Shown: in pieces, positions 32,991 through 45,949 of the stretch
Numbering within the stretch: position 1 is the stretch's first letter
How the letters are laid out: every line of letters begins with the position of its first letter
Origin: Ranitomeya variabilis
Taxonomy: Eukaryota > Chordata > Amphibia > Anura > Dendrobatidae
DNA: 64,000 bases
Direction: 5' to 3'
NCBI RefSeq assembly: GCF_051348905.1
Contig: NC_135232.1
Location: forward strand, 846,152,514-846,216,513
Notes under the pieces: model-generated
Databases searched by the model: none
What the model saw: only the letters and a program-made list of their open reading frames with translations
What the model was told of the DNA's origin: nothing
Position numbers and translations under genes: made by a program

Positions 32991-33599
32991 TCTTTTAAAT
33001 TTCATCCTATCACTTTGTTTAAATTTCAGCTTGTGCTTTAAGTTAAGTTACATGCTTAGTTCACTCATTTGTTATTAAAAAATAAAAATGTTGCTTTTCT
33101 TCTAGATAGGAAAAGATACATTTGAATATGTCCAAACTGAATGCACGATGCTTTGCTTGATTTTGGCATTGTACAGTGATATTAAGCAGGAACATATGTT
33201 TCCCATAAAAAGCAAGCAGAACCACAGTGAGTTCTACTTTTCTCTGTAGCACATGTGGCATCAACATTATGAAAGACAATAAACATCAGTACTGAGCTGT
33301 ACGTATGTGAATTCAGCTTTGGAGAAAGCTAAATCAATTGCTTGATGTTGCAGCTCCACCTGCTTGTAACTGCACAAGTCTGATAGCTTTTCACTGGGCT
33401 GAGTGCTCAACACTGCTCTTTCCCATTTTCCTATGCATAGAGTTAAAAAAGAGATGTAACCTGACACCTCATTGTGCTGGCAGTGTTGACTTTGATTTTG
33501 AGTTTGCACAGTGACATAAAGAAAGCAGCATATCTTAGGGTACAGATCGATGAATAGGAAGAGAATCTTAAAAAATGTACAAACTTTTTTCTGCAGAGG

Positions 33600-33672
33600 G
33601 CCTGGGTAGCTCAGTCGGTAGAGCATCAGACTTTTAATCTGAGGGTCCAGGGTTCAAGTCCCTGTTCAGGCG
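33600..33672 (+). tRNA. tRNA-Lys-TTT: tRNA-Lys(TTT), copy 29
   Basis: Consensus body; CTGCAGAG upstream; A-type. Confidence 0.97.
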
Positions 33673-34281
33673 TCTTTTAAATTTCATCCTATCACTTTGT
33701 TTAAATTTCAGCTTGTGCTTTAAGTTAAGTTACATGCTTAGTTCACTCATTTGTTATTAAAAAATAAAAATGTTGCTTTTCTTCTAGATAGGAAAAGATA
33801 CATTTGAATATGTCCAAACTGAATGCACGATGCTTTGCTTGATTTTGGCATTGTACAGTGATATTAAGCAGGAACATATGTTTCCCATAAAAAGCAAGCA
33901 GAACCAAAGTGAGTTCTACTTTTCTCTGTAGCACATGTGGCATCAACATTATGAAAGACAATAAACATCAGTACTGAGCTGTACGTATGTGAATTCAGCT
34001 TTGGAGAAAGCTAAATCAATTGCTTGATGTTGCAGCTCCACCTGCTTGTAACTGCACAAGTCTGATAGCTTTTCACTGGGCTGAGTGCTCAACACTGCTC
34101 TTTCCCATTTTCCTATGCATAGAGTTAAAAAAGAGATGTAACCTGACACCTCATTGTGCTGGCAGTGTTGACTTTGATTTTGAGTTTGCACAGTGACATA
34201 AAGAAAGCAGCATATCTTAGGGTACAGATCGATGAATAGGAAGAGAATCTTAAAAAATGTACAAACTTTTTTCTGGAGAGG

Positions 34282-34354
34282 GCCTGGGTAGCTCAGTCGG
34301 TAGAGCATCAGACTTTTAATCTGAGGGTCCAGGGTTCAAGTCCCTGTTCAGGCG
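34282..34354 (+). tRNA. tRNA-Lys-TTT: tRNA-Lys(TTT), copy 30
   Basis: Consensus body; C-type. Confidence 0.97.
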
Positions 34355-34963
34355 TCTTTTAAATTTCATCCTATCACTTTGTTTAAATTTCAGCTTGTGC
34401 TTTAAGTTAAGTTACATGCTTAGTTCACTCATTTGTTATTAAAAAATAAAAATGTTGCTTTTCTTCTAGATAGGAAAAGATACATTTGAATATGTCCAAA
34501 CTGAATGCACGATGCTTTGCTTGATTTTGGCATTGTACAGTGATATTAAGCAGGAACATATGTTTCCCATAAAAAGCAAGCAGAACCACAGTGAGTTCTA
34601 CTTTTCTCTGTAGCACATGTGGCATCAACATTATGAAAGACAATAAACATCAGTACTGAGCTGTACGTATGTGAATTCAGCTTTGGAGAAAGCTAAATCA
34701 ATTGCTTGATGTTGCAGCTCCACCTGCTTGTAACTGCACAAGTCTGATAGCTTTTCACTGGGCTGAGTGCTCAACACTGCTCTTTCCCATTTTCCTATGC
34801 ATAGAGTTAAAAAAGAGATGTAACCTGACACCTCATTGTGCTGGCAGTGTTGACTTTGATTTTGAGTTTGCACAGTGACATAAAGAAAGCAGCATATCTT
34901 AGGGTACAGATCGATGAATAGGAAGAGAATCTTAAAAAATGTACAAACTTTTTTCTGGAGAGG

Positions 34964-35036
34964 GCCTGGGTAGCTCAGTCGGTAGAGCATCAGACTTTTA
35001 ATCTGAGGGTCCAGGGTTCAAGTCCCTGTTCAGGCG
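34964..35036 (+). tRNA. tRNA-Lys-TTT: tRNA-Lys(TTT), copy 31
   Basis: Consensus body; A-type. Confidence 0.97.
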
Positions 35037-35645
35037 TCTTTTAAATTTCATCCTATCACTTTGTTTAAATTTCAGCTTGTGCTTTAAGTTAAGTTACATG
35101 CTTAGTTCACTCATTTGTTATTAAAAAATAAAAATGTTGCTTTTCTTCTAGATAGGAAAAGATACATTTGAATATGTCCAAACTGAATGCACGATGCTTT
35201 GCTTGATTTTGGCATTGTACAGTGATATTAAGCAGGAACATATGTTTCCCATAAAAAGCAAGCAGAACCAAAGTGAGTTCTACTTTTCTCTGTAGCACAT
35301 GTGGCATCAACATTATGAAAGACAATAAACATCAGTACTGAGCTGTACGTATGTGAATTCAGCTTTGGAGAAAGCTAAATCAATTGCTTGATGTTGCAGC
35401 TCCACCTGCTTGTAACTGCACAAGTCTGATAGCTTTTCACTGGGCTGAGTGCTCAACACTGCTCTTTCCCATTTTCCTATGCATAGAGTTAAAAAAGAGA
35501 TGTAACCTGACACCTCATTGTGCTGGCAGTGTTGACTTTGATTTTGAGTTTGCACAGTGACATAAAGAAAGCAGCATATCTTAGGGTACAGATCGATGAA
35601 TAGGAAGAGAATCTTAAAAAATGTACAAACTTTTTTCTGCAGAGG

Positions 35646-35718
35646 GCCTGGGTAGCTCAGTCGGTAGAGCATCAGACTTTTAATCTGAGGGTCCAGGGTT
35701 CAAGTCCCTGTTCAGGCG
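35646..35718 (+). tRNA. tRNA-Lys-TTT: tRNA-Lys(TTT), copy 32
   Basis: Consensus body; CTGCAGAG upstream; A-type. Confidence 0.97.
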
Positions 35719-36327
35719 TCTTTTAAATTTCATCCTATCACTTTGTTTAAATTTCAGCTTGTGCTTTAAGTTAAGTTACATGCTTAGTTCACTCATTTGT
35801 TATTAAAAAATAAAAATGTTGCTTTTCTTCTAGATAGGAAAAGATACATTTGAATATGTCCAAACTGAATGCACGATGCTTTGCTTGATTTTGGCATTGT
35901 ACAGTGATATTAAGCAGGAACATATGTTTCCCATAAAAAGCAAGCAGAACCAAAGTGAGTTCTACTTTTCTCTGTAGCACATGTGGCATCAACATTATGA
36001 AAGACAATAAACATCAGTACTGAGCTGTACGTATGTGAATTCAGCTTTGGAGAAAGCTAAATCAATTGCTTGATGTTGCAGCTCCACCTGCTTGTAACTG
36101 CACAAGTCTGATAGCTTTTCACTGGGCTGAGTGCTCAACACTGCTCTTTCCCATTTTCCTATGCATAGAGTTAAAAAAGAGATGTAACCTGACACCTCAT
36201 TGTGCTGGCAGTGTTGACTTTGATTTTGAGTTTGCACAGTGACATAAAGAAAGCAGCATATCTTAGGGTACAGATCGATGAATAGGAAGAGAATCTTAAA
36301 AAATGTACAAACTTTTTTCTGGAGAGG

Positions 36328-36400
36328 GCCTGGGTAGCTCAGTCGGTAGAGCATCAGACTTTTAATCTGAGGGTCCAGGGTTCAAGTCCCTGTTCAGGCG
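36328..36400 (+). tRNA. tRNA-Lys-TTT: tRNA-Lys(TTT), copy 33
   Basis: Consensus body; C-type. Confidence 0.97.
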
Positions 36401-37009
36401 TCTTTTAAATTTCATCCTATCACTTTGTTTAAATTTCAGCTTGTGCTTTAAGTTAAGTTACATGCTTAGTTCACTCATTTGTTATTAAAAAATAAAAATG
36501 TTGCTTTTCTTCTAGATAGGAAAAGATACATTTGAATATGTCCAAACTGAATGCACGATGCTTTGCTTGATTTTGGCATTGTACAGTGATATTAAGCAGG
36601 AACATATGTTTCCCATAAAAAGCAAGCAGAACCACAGTGAGTTCTACTTTTCTCTGTAGCACATGTGGCATCAACATTATGAAAGACAATAAACATCAGT
36701 ACTGAGCTGTACGTATGTGAATTCAGCTTTGGAGAAAGCTAAATCAATTGCTTGATGTTGCAGCTCCACCTGCTTGTAACTGCACAAGTCTGATAGCTTT
36801 TCACTGGGCTGAGTGCTCAACACTGCTCTTTCCCATTTTCCTATGCATAGAGTTAAAAAAGAGATGTAACCTGACACCTCATTGTGCTGGCAGTGTTGAC
36901 TTTGATTTTGAGTTTGCACAGTGACATAAAGAAAGCAGCATATCTTAGGGTACAGATCGATGAATAGGAAGAGAATCTTAAAAAATGTACAAACTTTTTT
37001 CTGGAGAGG

Positions 37010-37082
37010 GCCTGGGTAGCTCAGTCGGTAGAGCATCAGACTTTTAATCTGAGGGTCCAGGGTTCAAGTCCCTGTTCAGGCG
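37010..37082 (+). tRNA. tRNA-Lys-TTT: tRNA-Lys(TTT), copy 34
   Basis: Consensus body; A-type. Confidence 0.97.
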
Positions 37083-37691
37083 TCTTTTAAATTTCATCCT
37101 ATCACTTTGTTTAAATTTCAGCTTGTGCTTTAAGTTAAGTTACATGCTTAGTTCACTCATTTGTTATTAAAAAATAAAAATGTTGCTTTTCTTCTAGATA
37201 GGAAAAGATACATTTGAATATGTCCAAACTGAATGCACGATGCTTTGCTTGATTTTGGCATTGTACAGTGATATTAAGCAGGAACATATGTTTCCCATAA
37301 AAAGCAAGCAGAACCAAAGTGAGTTCTACTTTTCTCTGTAGCACATGTGGCATCAACATTATGAAAGACAATAAACATCAGTACTGAGCTGTACGTATGT
37401 GAATTCAGCTTTGGAGAAAGCTAAATCAATTGCTTGATGTTGCAGCTCCACCTGCTTGTAACTGCACAAGTCTGATAGCTTTTCACTGGGCTGAGTGCTC
37501 AACACTGCTCTTTCCCATTTTCCTATGCATAGAGTTAAAAAAGAGATGTAACCTGACACCTCATTGTGCTGGCAGTGTTGACTTTGATTTTGAGTTTGCA
37601 CAGTGACATAAAGAAAGCAGCATATCTTAGGGTACAGATCGATGAATAGGAAGAGAATCTTAAAAAATGTACAAACTTTTTTCTGCAGAGG

Positions 37692-37764
37692 GCCTGGGTA
37701 GCTCAGTCGGTAGAGCATCAGACTTTTAATCTGAGGGTCCAGGGTTCAAGTCCCTGTTCAGGCG
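37692..37764 (+). tRNA. tRNA-Lys-TTT: tRNA-Lys(TTT), copy 35
   Basis: Consensus body; CTGCAGAG upstream and GTATTTTAAAA downstream, the same double signature as copy 27, eight units (5457 bp) earlier. Confidence 0.97.
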
Positions 37765-38374
37765 TATTTTAAAATTTCATCCTATCACTTTGTTTAAATT
37801 TCAGCTTGTGCTTTAAGTTAAGTTACATGCTTAGTTCACTCATTTGTTATTAAAAAATAAAAATGTTGCTTTTCTTCTAGATAGGAAAAGATACATTTGA
37901 ATATGTCCAAACTGAATGCACGATGCTTTGCTTGATTTTGGCATTGTACAGTGATATTAAGCAGGAACATATGTTTCCCATAAAAAGCAAGCAGAACCAA
38001 AGTGAGTTCTACTTTTCTCTGTAGCACATGTGGCATCAACATTATGAAAGACAATAAACATCAGTACTGAGCTGTACGTATGTGAATTCAGCTTTGGAGA
38101 AAGCTAAATCAATTGCTTGATGTTGCAGCTCCACCTGCTTGTAACTGCACAAGTCTGATAGCTTTTCACTGGGCTGAGTGCTCAACACTGCTCTTTCCCA
38201 TTTTCCTATGCATAGAGTTAAAAAAGAGATGTAACCTGACACCTCATTGTGCTGGCAGTGTTGACTTTGATTTTGAGTTTGCACAGTGACATAAAGAAAG
38301 CAGCATATCTTAGGGTACAGATCGATGAATAGGAAGAGAATCTTAAAAAATGTACAAACTTTTTTCTGGAGAGG

Positions 38375-38447
38375 GCCTGGGTAGCTCAGTCGGTAGAGCA
38401 TCAGACTTTTAATCTGAGGGTCCAGGGTTCAAGTCCCTGTTCAGGCG
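38375..38447 (+). tRNA. tRNA-Lys-TTT: tRNA-Lys(TTT), copy 36
   Basis: Consensus body; C-type. From here to copy 47 the +307 marker alternates C/A without a break. Confidence 0.97.
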
Positions 38448-39056
38448 TCTTTTAAATTTCATCCTATCACTTTGTTTAAATTTCAGCTTGTGCTTTAAGT
38501 TAAGTTACATGCTTAGTTCACTCATTTGTTATTAAAAAATAAAAATGTTGCTTTTCTTCTAGATAGGAAAAGATACATTTGAATATGTCCAAACTGAATG
38601 CACGATGCTTTGCTTGATTTTGGCATTGTACAGTGATATTAAGCAGGAACATATGTTTCCCATAAAAAGCAAGCAGAACCACAGTGAGTTCTACTTTTCT
38701 CTGTAGCACATGTGGCATCAACATTATGAAAGACAATAAACATCAGTACTGAGCTGTACGTATGTGAATTCAGCTTTGGAGAAAGCTAAATCAATTGCTT
38801 GATGTTGCAGCTCCACCTGCTTGTAACTGCACAAGTCTGATAGCTTTTCACTGGGCTGAGTGCTCAACACTGCTCTTTCCCATTTTCCTATGCATAGAGT
38901 TAAAAAAGAGATGTAACCTGACACCTCATTGTGCTGGCAGTGTTGACTTTGATTTTGAGTTTGCACAGTGACATAAAGAAAGCAGCATATCTTAGGGTAC
39001 AGATCGATGAATAGGAAGAGAATCTTAAAAAATGTACAAACTTTTTTCTGGAGAGG

Positions 39057-39129
39057 GCCTGGGTAGCTCAGTCGGTAGAGCATCAGACTTTTAATCTGAG
39101 GGTCCAGGGTTCAAGTCCCTGTTCAGGCG
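39057..39129 (+). tRNA. tRNA-Lys-TTT: tRNA-Lys(TTT), copy 37
   Basis: Consensus body; A-type; private AAAAAACAAAAATG in the downstream spacer. Confidence 0.97.
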
Positions 39130-39738
39130 TCTTTTAAATTTCATCCTATCACTTTGTTTAAATTTCAGCTTGTGCTTTAAGTTAAGTTACATGCTTAGTT
39201 CACTCATTTGTTATTAAAAAACAAAAATGTTGCTTTTCTTCTAGATAGGAAAAGATACATTTGAATATGTCCAAACTGAATGCACGATGCTTTGCTTGAT
39301 TTTGGCATTGTACAGTGATATTAAGCAGGAACATATGTTTCCCATAAAAAGCAAGCAGAACCAAAGTGAGTTCTACTTTTCTCTGTAGCACATGTGGCAT
39401 CAACATTATGAAAGACAATAAACATCAGTACTGAGCTGTACGTATGTGAATTCAGCTTTGGAGAAAGCTAAATCAATTGCTTGATGTTGCAGCTCCACCT
39501 GCTTGTAACTGCACAAGTCTGATAGCTTTTCACTGGGCTGAGTGCTCAACACTGCTCTTTCCCATTTTCCTATGCATAGAGTTAAAAAAGAGATGTAACC
39601 TGACACCTCATTGTGCTGGCAGTGTTGACTTTGATTTTGAGTTTGCACAGTGACATAAAGAAAGCAGCATATCTTAGGGTACAGATCGATGAATAGGAAG
39701 AGAATCTTAAAAAATGTACAAACTTTTTTCTGGAGAGG

Positions 39739-39811
39739 GCCTGGGTAGCTCAGTCGGTAGAGCATCAGACTTTTAATCTGAGGGTCCAGGGTTCAAGTCC
39801 CTGTTCAGGCG
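39739..39811 (+). tRNA. tRNA-Lys-TTT: tRNA-Lys(TTT), copy 38
   Basis: Consensus body; C-type. Confidence 0.97.
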
Positions 39812-40420
39812 TCTTTTAAATTTCATCCTATCACTTTGTTTAAATTTCAGCTTGTGCTTTAAGTTAAGTTACATGCTTAGTTCACTCATTTGTTATTAAA
39901 AAATAAAAATGTTGCTTTTCTTCTAGATAGGAAAAGATACATTTGAATATGTCCAAACTGAATGCACGATGCTTTGCTTGATTTTGGCATTGTACAGTGA
40001 TATTAAGCAGGAACATATGTTTCCCATAAAAAGCAAGCAGAACCACAGTGAGTTCTACTTTTCTCTGTAGCACATGTGGCATCAACATTATGAAAGACAA
40101 TAAACATCAGTACTGAGCTGTACGTATGTGAATTCAGCTTTGGAGAAAGCTAAATCAATTGCTTGATGTTGCAGCTCCACCTGCTTGTAACTGCACAAGT
40201 CTGATAGCTTTTCACTGGGCTGAGTGCTCAACACTGCTCTTTCCCATTTTCCTATGCATAGAGTTAAAAAAGAGATGTAACCTGACACCTCATTGTGCTG
40301 GCAGTGTTGACTTTGATTTTGAGTTTGCACAGTGACATAAAGAAAGCAGCATATCTTAGGGTACAGATCGATGAATAGGAAGAGAATCTTAAAAAATGTA
40401 CAAACTTTTTTCTGGAGAGG

Positions 40421-40493
40421 GCCTGGGTAGCTCAGTCGGTAGAGCATCAGACTTTTAATCTGAGGGTCCAGGGTTCAAGTCCCTGTTCAGGCG
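40421..40493 (+). tRNA. tRNA-Lys-TTT: tRNA-Lys(TTT), copy 39
   Basis: Consensus body; A-type. Confidence 0.97.
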
Positions 40494-41102
40494 TCTTTTA
40501 AATTTCATCCTATCACTTTGTTTAAATTTCAGCTTGTGCTTTAAGTTAAGTTACATGCTTAGTTCACTCATTTGTTATTAAAAAATAAAAATGTTGCTTT
40601 TCTTCTAGATAGGAAAAGATACATTTGAATATGTCCAAACTGAATGCACGATGCTTTGCTTGATTTTGGCATTGTACAGTGATATTAAGCAGGAACATAT
40701 GTTTCCCATAAAAAGCAAGCAGAACCAAAGTGAGTTCTACTTTTCTCTGTAGCACATGTGGCATCAACATTATGAAAGACAATAAACATCAGTACTGAGC
40801 TGTACGTATGTGAATTCAGCTTTGGAGAAAGCTAAATCAATTGCTTGATGTTGCAGCTCCACCTGCTTGTAACTGCACAAGTCTGATAGCTTTTCACTGG
40901 GCTGAGTGCTCAACACTGCTCTTTCCCATTTTCCTATGCATAGAGTTAAAAAAGAGATGTAACCTGACACCTCATTGTGCTGGCAGTGTTGACTTTGATT
41001 TTGAGTTTGCACAGTGACATAAAGAAAGCAGCATATCTTAGGGTACAGATCGATGAATAGGAAGAGAATCTTAAAAAATGTACAAACTTTTTTCTGGAGA
41101 GG

Positions 41103-41175
41103 GCCTGGGTAGCTCAGTCGGTAGAGCATCAGACTTTTAATCTGAGGGTCCAGGGTTCAAGTCCCTGTTCAGGCG
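41103..41175 (+). tRNA. tRNA-Lys-TTT: tRNA-Lys(TTT), copy 40
   Basis: Consensus body; C-type. Confidence 0.97.
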
Positions 41176-41784
41176 TCTTTTAAATTTCATCCTATCACTT
41201 TGTTTAAATTTCAGCTTGTGCTTTAAGTTAAGTTACATGCTTAGTTCACTCATTTGTTATTAAAAAATAAAAATGTTGCTTTTCTTCTAGATAGGAAAAG
41301 ATACATTTGAATATGTCCAAACTGAATGCACGATGCTTTGCTTGATTTTGGCATTGTACAGTGATATTAAGCAGGAACATATGTTTCCCATAAAAAGCAA
41401 GCAGAACCACAGTGAGTTCTACTTTTCTCTGTAGCACATGTGGCATCAACATTATGAAAGACAATAAACATCAGTACTGAGCTGTACGTATGTGAATTCA
41501 GCTTTGGAGAAAGCTAAATCAATTGCTTGATGTTGCAGCTCCACCTGCTTGTAACTGCACAAGTCTGATAGCTTTTCACTGGGCTGAGTGCTCAACACTG
41601 CTCTTTCCCATTTTCCTATGCATAGAGTTAAAAAAGAGATGTAACCTGACACCTCATTGTGCTGGCAGTGTTGACTTTGATTTTGAGTTTGCACAGTGAC
41701 ATAAAGAAAGCAGCATATCTTAGGGTACAGATCGATGAATAGGAAGAGAATCTTAAAAAATGTACAAACTTTTTTCTGGAGAGG

Positions 41785-41857
41785 GCCTGGGTAGCTCAGT
41801 CGGTAGAGCATCAGACTTTTAATCTGAGGGTCCAGGGTTCAAGTCCCTGTTCAGGCG
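41785..41857 (+). tRNA. tRNA-Lys-TTT: tRNA-Lys(TTT), copy 41
   Basis: Consensus body; A-type. Confidence 0.97.
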
Positions 41858-42466
41858 TCTTTTAAATTTCATCCTATCACTTTGTTTAAATTTCAGCTTG
41901 TGCTTTAAGTTAAGTTACATGCTTAGTTCACTCATTTGTTATTAAAAAATAAAAATGTTGCTTTTCTTCTAGATAGGAAAAGATACATTTGAATATGTCC
42001 AAACTGAATGCACGATGCTTTGCTTGATTTTGGCATTGTACAGTGATATTAAGCAGGAACATATGTTTCCCATAAAAAGCAAGCAGAACCAAAGTGAGTT
42101 CTACTTTTCTCTGTAGCACATGTGGCATCAACATTATGAAAGACAATAAACATCAGTACTGAGCTGTACGTATGTGAATTCAGCTTTGGAGAAAGCTAAA
42201 TCAATTGCTTGATGTTGCAGCTCCACCTGCTTGTAACTGCACAAGTCTGATAGCTTTTCACTGGGCTGAGTGCTCAACACTGCTCTTTCCCATTTTCCTA
42301 TGCATAGAGTTAAAAAAGAGATGTAACCTGACACCTCATTGTGCTGGCAGTGTTGACTTTGATTTTGAGTTTGCACAGTGACATAAAGAAAGCAGCATAT
42401 CTTAGGGTACAGATCGATGAATAGGAAGAGAATCTTAAAAAATGTACAAACTTTTTTCTGGAGAGG

Positions 42467-42539
42467 GCCTGGGTAGCTCAGTCGGTAGAGCATCAGACTT
42501 TTAATCTGAGGGTCCAGGGTTCAAGTCCCTGTTCAGGCG
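42467..42539 (+). tRNA. tRNA-Lys-TTT: tRNA-Lys(TTT), copy 42
   Basis: Consensus body; C-type. Confidence 0.97.
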
Positions 42540-43148
42540 TCTTTTAAATTTCATCCTATCACTTTGTTTAAATTTCAGCTTGTGCTTTAAGTTAAGTTAC
42601 ATGCTTAGTTCACTCATTTGTTATTAAAAAATAAAAATGTTGCTTTTCTTCTAGATAGGAAAAGATACATTTGAATATGTCCAAACTGAATGCACGATGC
42701 TTTGCTTGATTTTGGCATTGTACAGTGATATTAAGCAGGAACATATGTTTCCCATAAAAAGCAAGCAGAACCACAGTGAGTTCTACTTTTCTCTGTAGCA
42801 CATGTGGCATCAACATTATGAAAGACAATAAACATCAGTACTGAGCTGTACGTATGTGAATTCAGCTTTGGAGAAAGCTAAATCAATTGCTTGATGTTGC
42901 AGCTCCACCTGCTTGTAACTGCACAAGTCTGATAGCTTTTCACTGGGCTGAGTGCTCAACACTGCTCTTTCCCATTTTCCTATGCATAGAGTTAAAAAAG
43001 AGATGTAACCTGACACCTCATTGTGCTGGCAGTGTTGACTTTGATTTTGAGTTTGCACAGTGACATAAAGAAAGCAGCATATCTTAGGGTACAGATCGAT
43101 GAATAGGAAGAGAATCTTAAAAAATGTACAAACTTTTGTCTGGAGAGG

Positions 43149-43221
43149 GCCTGGGTAGCTCAGTCGGTAGAGCATCAGACTTTTAATCTGAGGGTCCAGG
43201 GTTCAAGTCCCTGTTCAGGCG
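43149..43221 (+). tRNA. tRNA-Lys-TTT: tRNA-Lys(TTT), copy 43
   Basis: Consensus body; A-type. The upstream T6 tract is broken here (ACTTTTGTCTGG). Confidence 0.97.
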
Positions 43222-43830
43222 TCTTTTAAATTTCATCCTATCACTTTGTTTAAATTTCAGCTTGTGCTTTAAGTTAAGTTACATGCTTAGTTCACTCATT
43301 TGTTATTAAAAAATAAAAATGTTGCTTTTCTTCTAGATAGGAAAAGATACATTTGAATATGTCCAAACTGAATGCACGATGCTTTGCTTGATTTTGGCAT
43401 TGTACAGTGATATTAAGCAGGAACATATGTTTCCCATAAAAAGCAAGCAGAACCAAAGTGAGTTCTACTTTTCTCTGTAGCACATGTGGCATCAACATTA
43501 TGAAAGACAATAAACATCAGTACTGAGCTGTACGTATGTGAATTCAGCTTTGGAGAAAGCTAAATCAATTGCTTGATGTTGCAGCTCCACCTGCTTGTAA
43601 CTGCACAAGTCTGATAGCTTTTCACTGGGCTGAGTGCTCAACACTGCTCTTTCCCATTTTCCTATGCATAGAGTTAAAAAAGAGATGTAACCTGACACCT
43701 CATTGTGCTGGCAGTGTTGACTTTGATTTTGAGTTTGCACAGTGACATAAAGAAAGCAGCATATCTTAGGGTACAGATCGATGAATAGGAAGAGAATCTT
43801 AAAAAATGTACAAACTTTTTTCTGGAGAGG

Positions 43831-43903
43831 GCCTGGGTAGCTCAGTCGGTAGAGCATCAGACTTTTAATCTGAGGGTCCAGGGTTCAAGTCCCTGTTCAG
43901 GCG
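43831..43903 (+). tRNA. tRNA-Lys-TTT: tRNA-Lys(TTT), copy 44
   Basis: Consensus body; C-type; private TTTCATCTTGTGC downstream. Confidence 0.97.
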
Positions 43904-44512
43904 TCTTTTAAATTTCATCCTATCACTTTGTTTAAATTTCATCTTGTGCTTTAAGTTAAGTTACATGCTTAGTTCACTCATTTGTTATTAAAAAATAAAA
44001 ATGTTGCTTTTCTTCTAGATAGGAAAAGATACATTTGAATATGTCCAAACTGAATGCACGATGCTTTGCTTGATTTTGGCATTGTACAGTGATATTAAGC
44101 AGGAACATATGTTTCCCATAAAAAGCAAGCAGAACCACAGTGAGTTCTACTTTTCTCTGTAGCACATGTGGCATCAACATTATGAAAGACAATAAACATC
44201 AGTACTGAGCTGTACGTATGTGAATTCAGCTTTGGAGAAAGCTAAATCAATTGCTTGATGTTGCAGCTCCACCTGCTTGTAACTGCACAAGTCTGATAGC
44301 TTTTCACTGGGCTGAGTGCTCAACACTGCTCTTTCCCATTTTCCTATGCATAGAGTTAAAAAAGAGATGTAACCTGACACCTCATTGTGCTGGCAGTGTT
44401 GACTTTGATTTTGAGTTTGCACAGTGACATAAAGAAAGCAGCATATCTTAGGGTACAGATCGATGAATAGGAAGAGAATCTTAAAAAATGTACAAACTTT
44501 TTTCTGGAGAGG

Positions 44513-44585
44513 GCCTGGGTAGCTCAGTCGGTAGAGCATCAGACTTTTAATCTGAGGGTCCAGGGTTCAAGTCCCTGTTCAGGCG
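44513..44585 (+). tRNA. tRNA-Lys-TTT: tRNA-Lys(TTT), copy 45
   Basis: Consensus body; A-type. Confidence 0.97.
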
Positions 44586-45194
44586 TCTTTTAAATTTCAT
44601 CCTATCACTTTGTTTAAATTTCAGCTTGTGCTTTAAGTTAAGTTACATGCTTAGTTCACTCATTTGTTATTAAAAAATAAAAATGTTGCTTTTCTTCTAG
44701 ATAGGAAAAGATACATTTGAATATGTCCAAACTGAATGCACGATGCTTTGCTTGATTTTGGCATTGTACAGTGATATTAAGCAGGAACATATGTTTCCCA
44801 TAAAAAGCAAGCAGAACCAAAGTGAGTTCTACTTTTCTCTGTAGCACATGTGGCATCAACATTATGAAAGACAATAAACATCAGTACTGAGCTGTACGTA
44901 TGTGAATTCAGCTTTGGAGAAAGCTAAATCAATTGCTTGATGTTGCAGCTCCACCTGCTTGTAACTGCACAAGTCTGATAGCTTTTCACTGGGCTGAGTG
45001 CTCAACACTGCTCTTTCCCATTTTCCTATGCATAGAGTTAAAAAAGAGATGTAACCTGACACCTCATTGTGCTGGCAGTGTTGACTTTGATTTTGAGTTT
45101 GCACAGTGACATAAAGAAAGCAGCATATCTTAGGGTACAGATCGATGAATAGGAAGAGAATCTTAAAAAATGTACAAACTTTTTTCTGGAGAGG

Positions 45195-45267
45195 GCCTGG
45201 GTAGCTCAGTCGGTAGAGCATCAGACTTTTAATCTGAGGGTCCAGGGTTCAAGTCCCTGTTCAGGCG
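45195..45267 (+). tRNA. tRNA-Lys-TTT: tRNA-Lys(TTT), copy 46
   Basis: Consensus body; C-type. Confidence 0.97.
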
Positions 45268-45876
45268 TCTTTTAAATTTCATCCTATCACTTTGTTTAAA
45301 TTTCAGCTTGTGCTTTAAGTTAAGTTACATGCTTAGTTCACTCATTTGTTATTAAAAAATAAAAATGTTGCTTTTCTTCTAGATAGGAAAAGATACATTT
45401 GAATATGTCCAAACTGAATGCACGATGCTTTGCTTGATTTTGGCATTGTACAGTGATATTAAGCAGGAACATATGTTTCCCATAAAAAGCAAGCAGAACC
45501 ACAGTGAGTTCTACTTTTCTCTGTAGCACATGTGGCATCAACATTATGAAAGACAATAAACATCAGTACTGAGCTGTACGTATGTGAATTCAGCTTTGGA
45601 GAAAGCTAAATCGATTGCTTGATGTTGCAGCTCCACCTGCTTGTAACTGCACAAGTCTGATAGCTTTTCACTGGGCTGAGTGCTCAACACTGCTCTTTCC
45701 CATTTTCCTATGCATAGAGTTAAAAAAGAGATGTAACCTGACACCTCATTGTGCTGGCAGTGTTGACTTTGATTTTGAGTTTGCACAGTGACATAAAGAA
45801 AGCAGCATATCTTAGGGTACAGATCGATGAATAGGAAGAGAATCTTAAAAAATGTACAAACTTTTTTCTGCAGAGG

Positions 45877-45949
45877 GCATGGGTAGCTCAGTCGGTAGAG
45901 CATCAGACTTTTAATCTGAGGGTCCAGGGTTCAAGTCCCTGTTCAGGCG
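45877..45949 (+). tRNA. tRNA-Lys-TTT: tRNA-Lys(TTT), copy 47 (C3A)
   Basis: C3A (GCATGGG) breaks the third acceptor pair, leaving A3 opposite G70. CTGCAGAG upstream. Repeated exactly in copy 53, six units (4104 bp) later. Folding or processing may be impaired. Confidence 0.88.
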
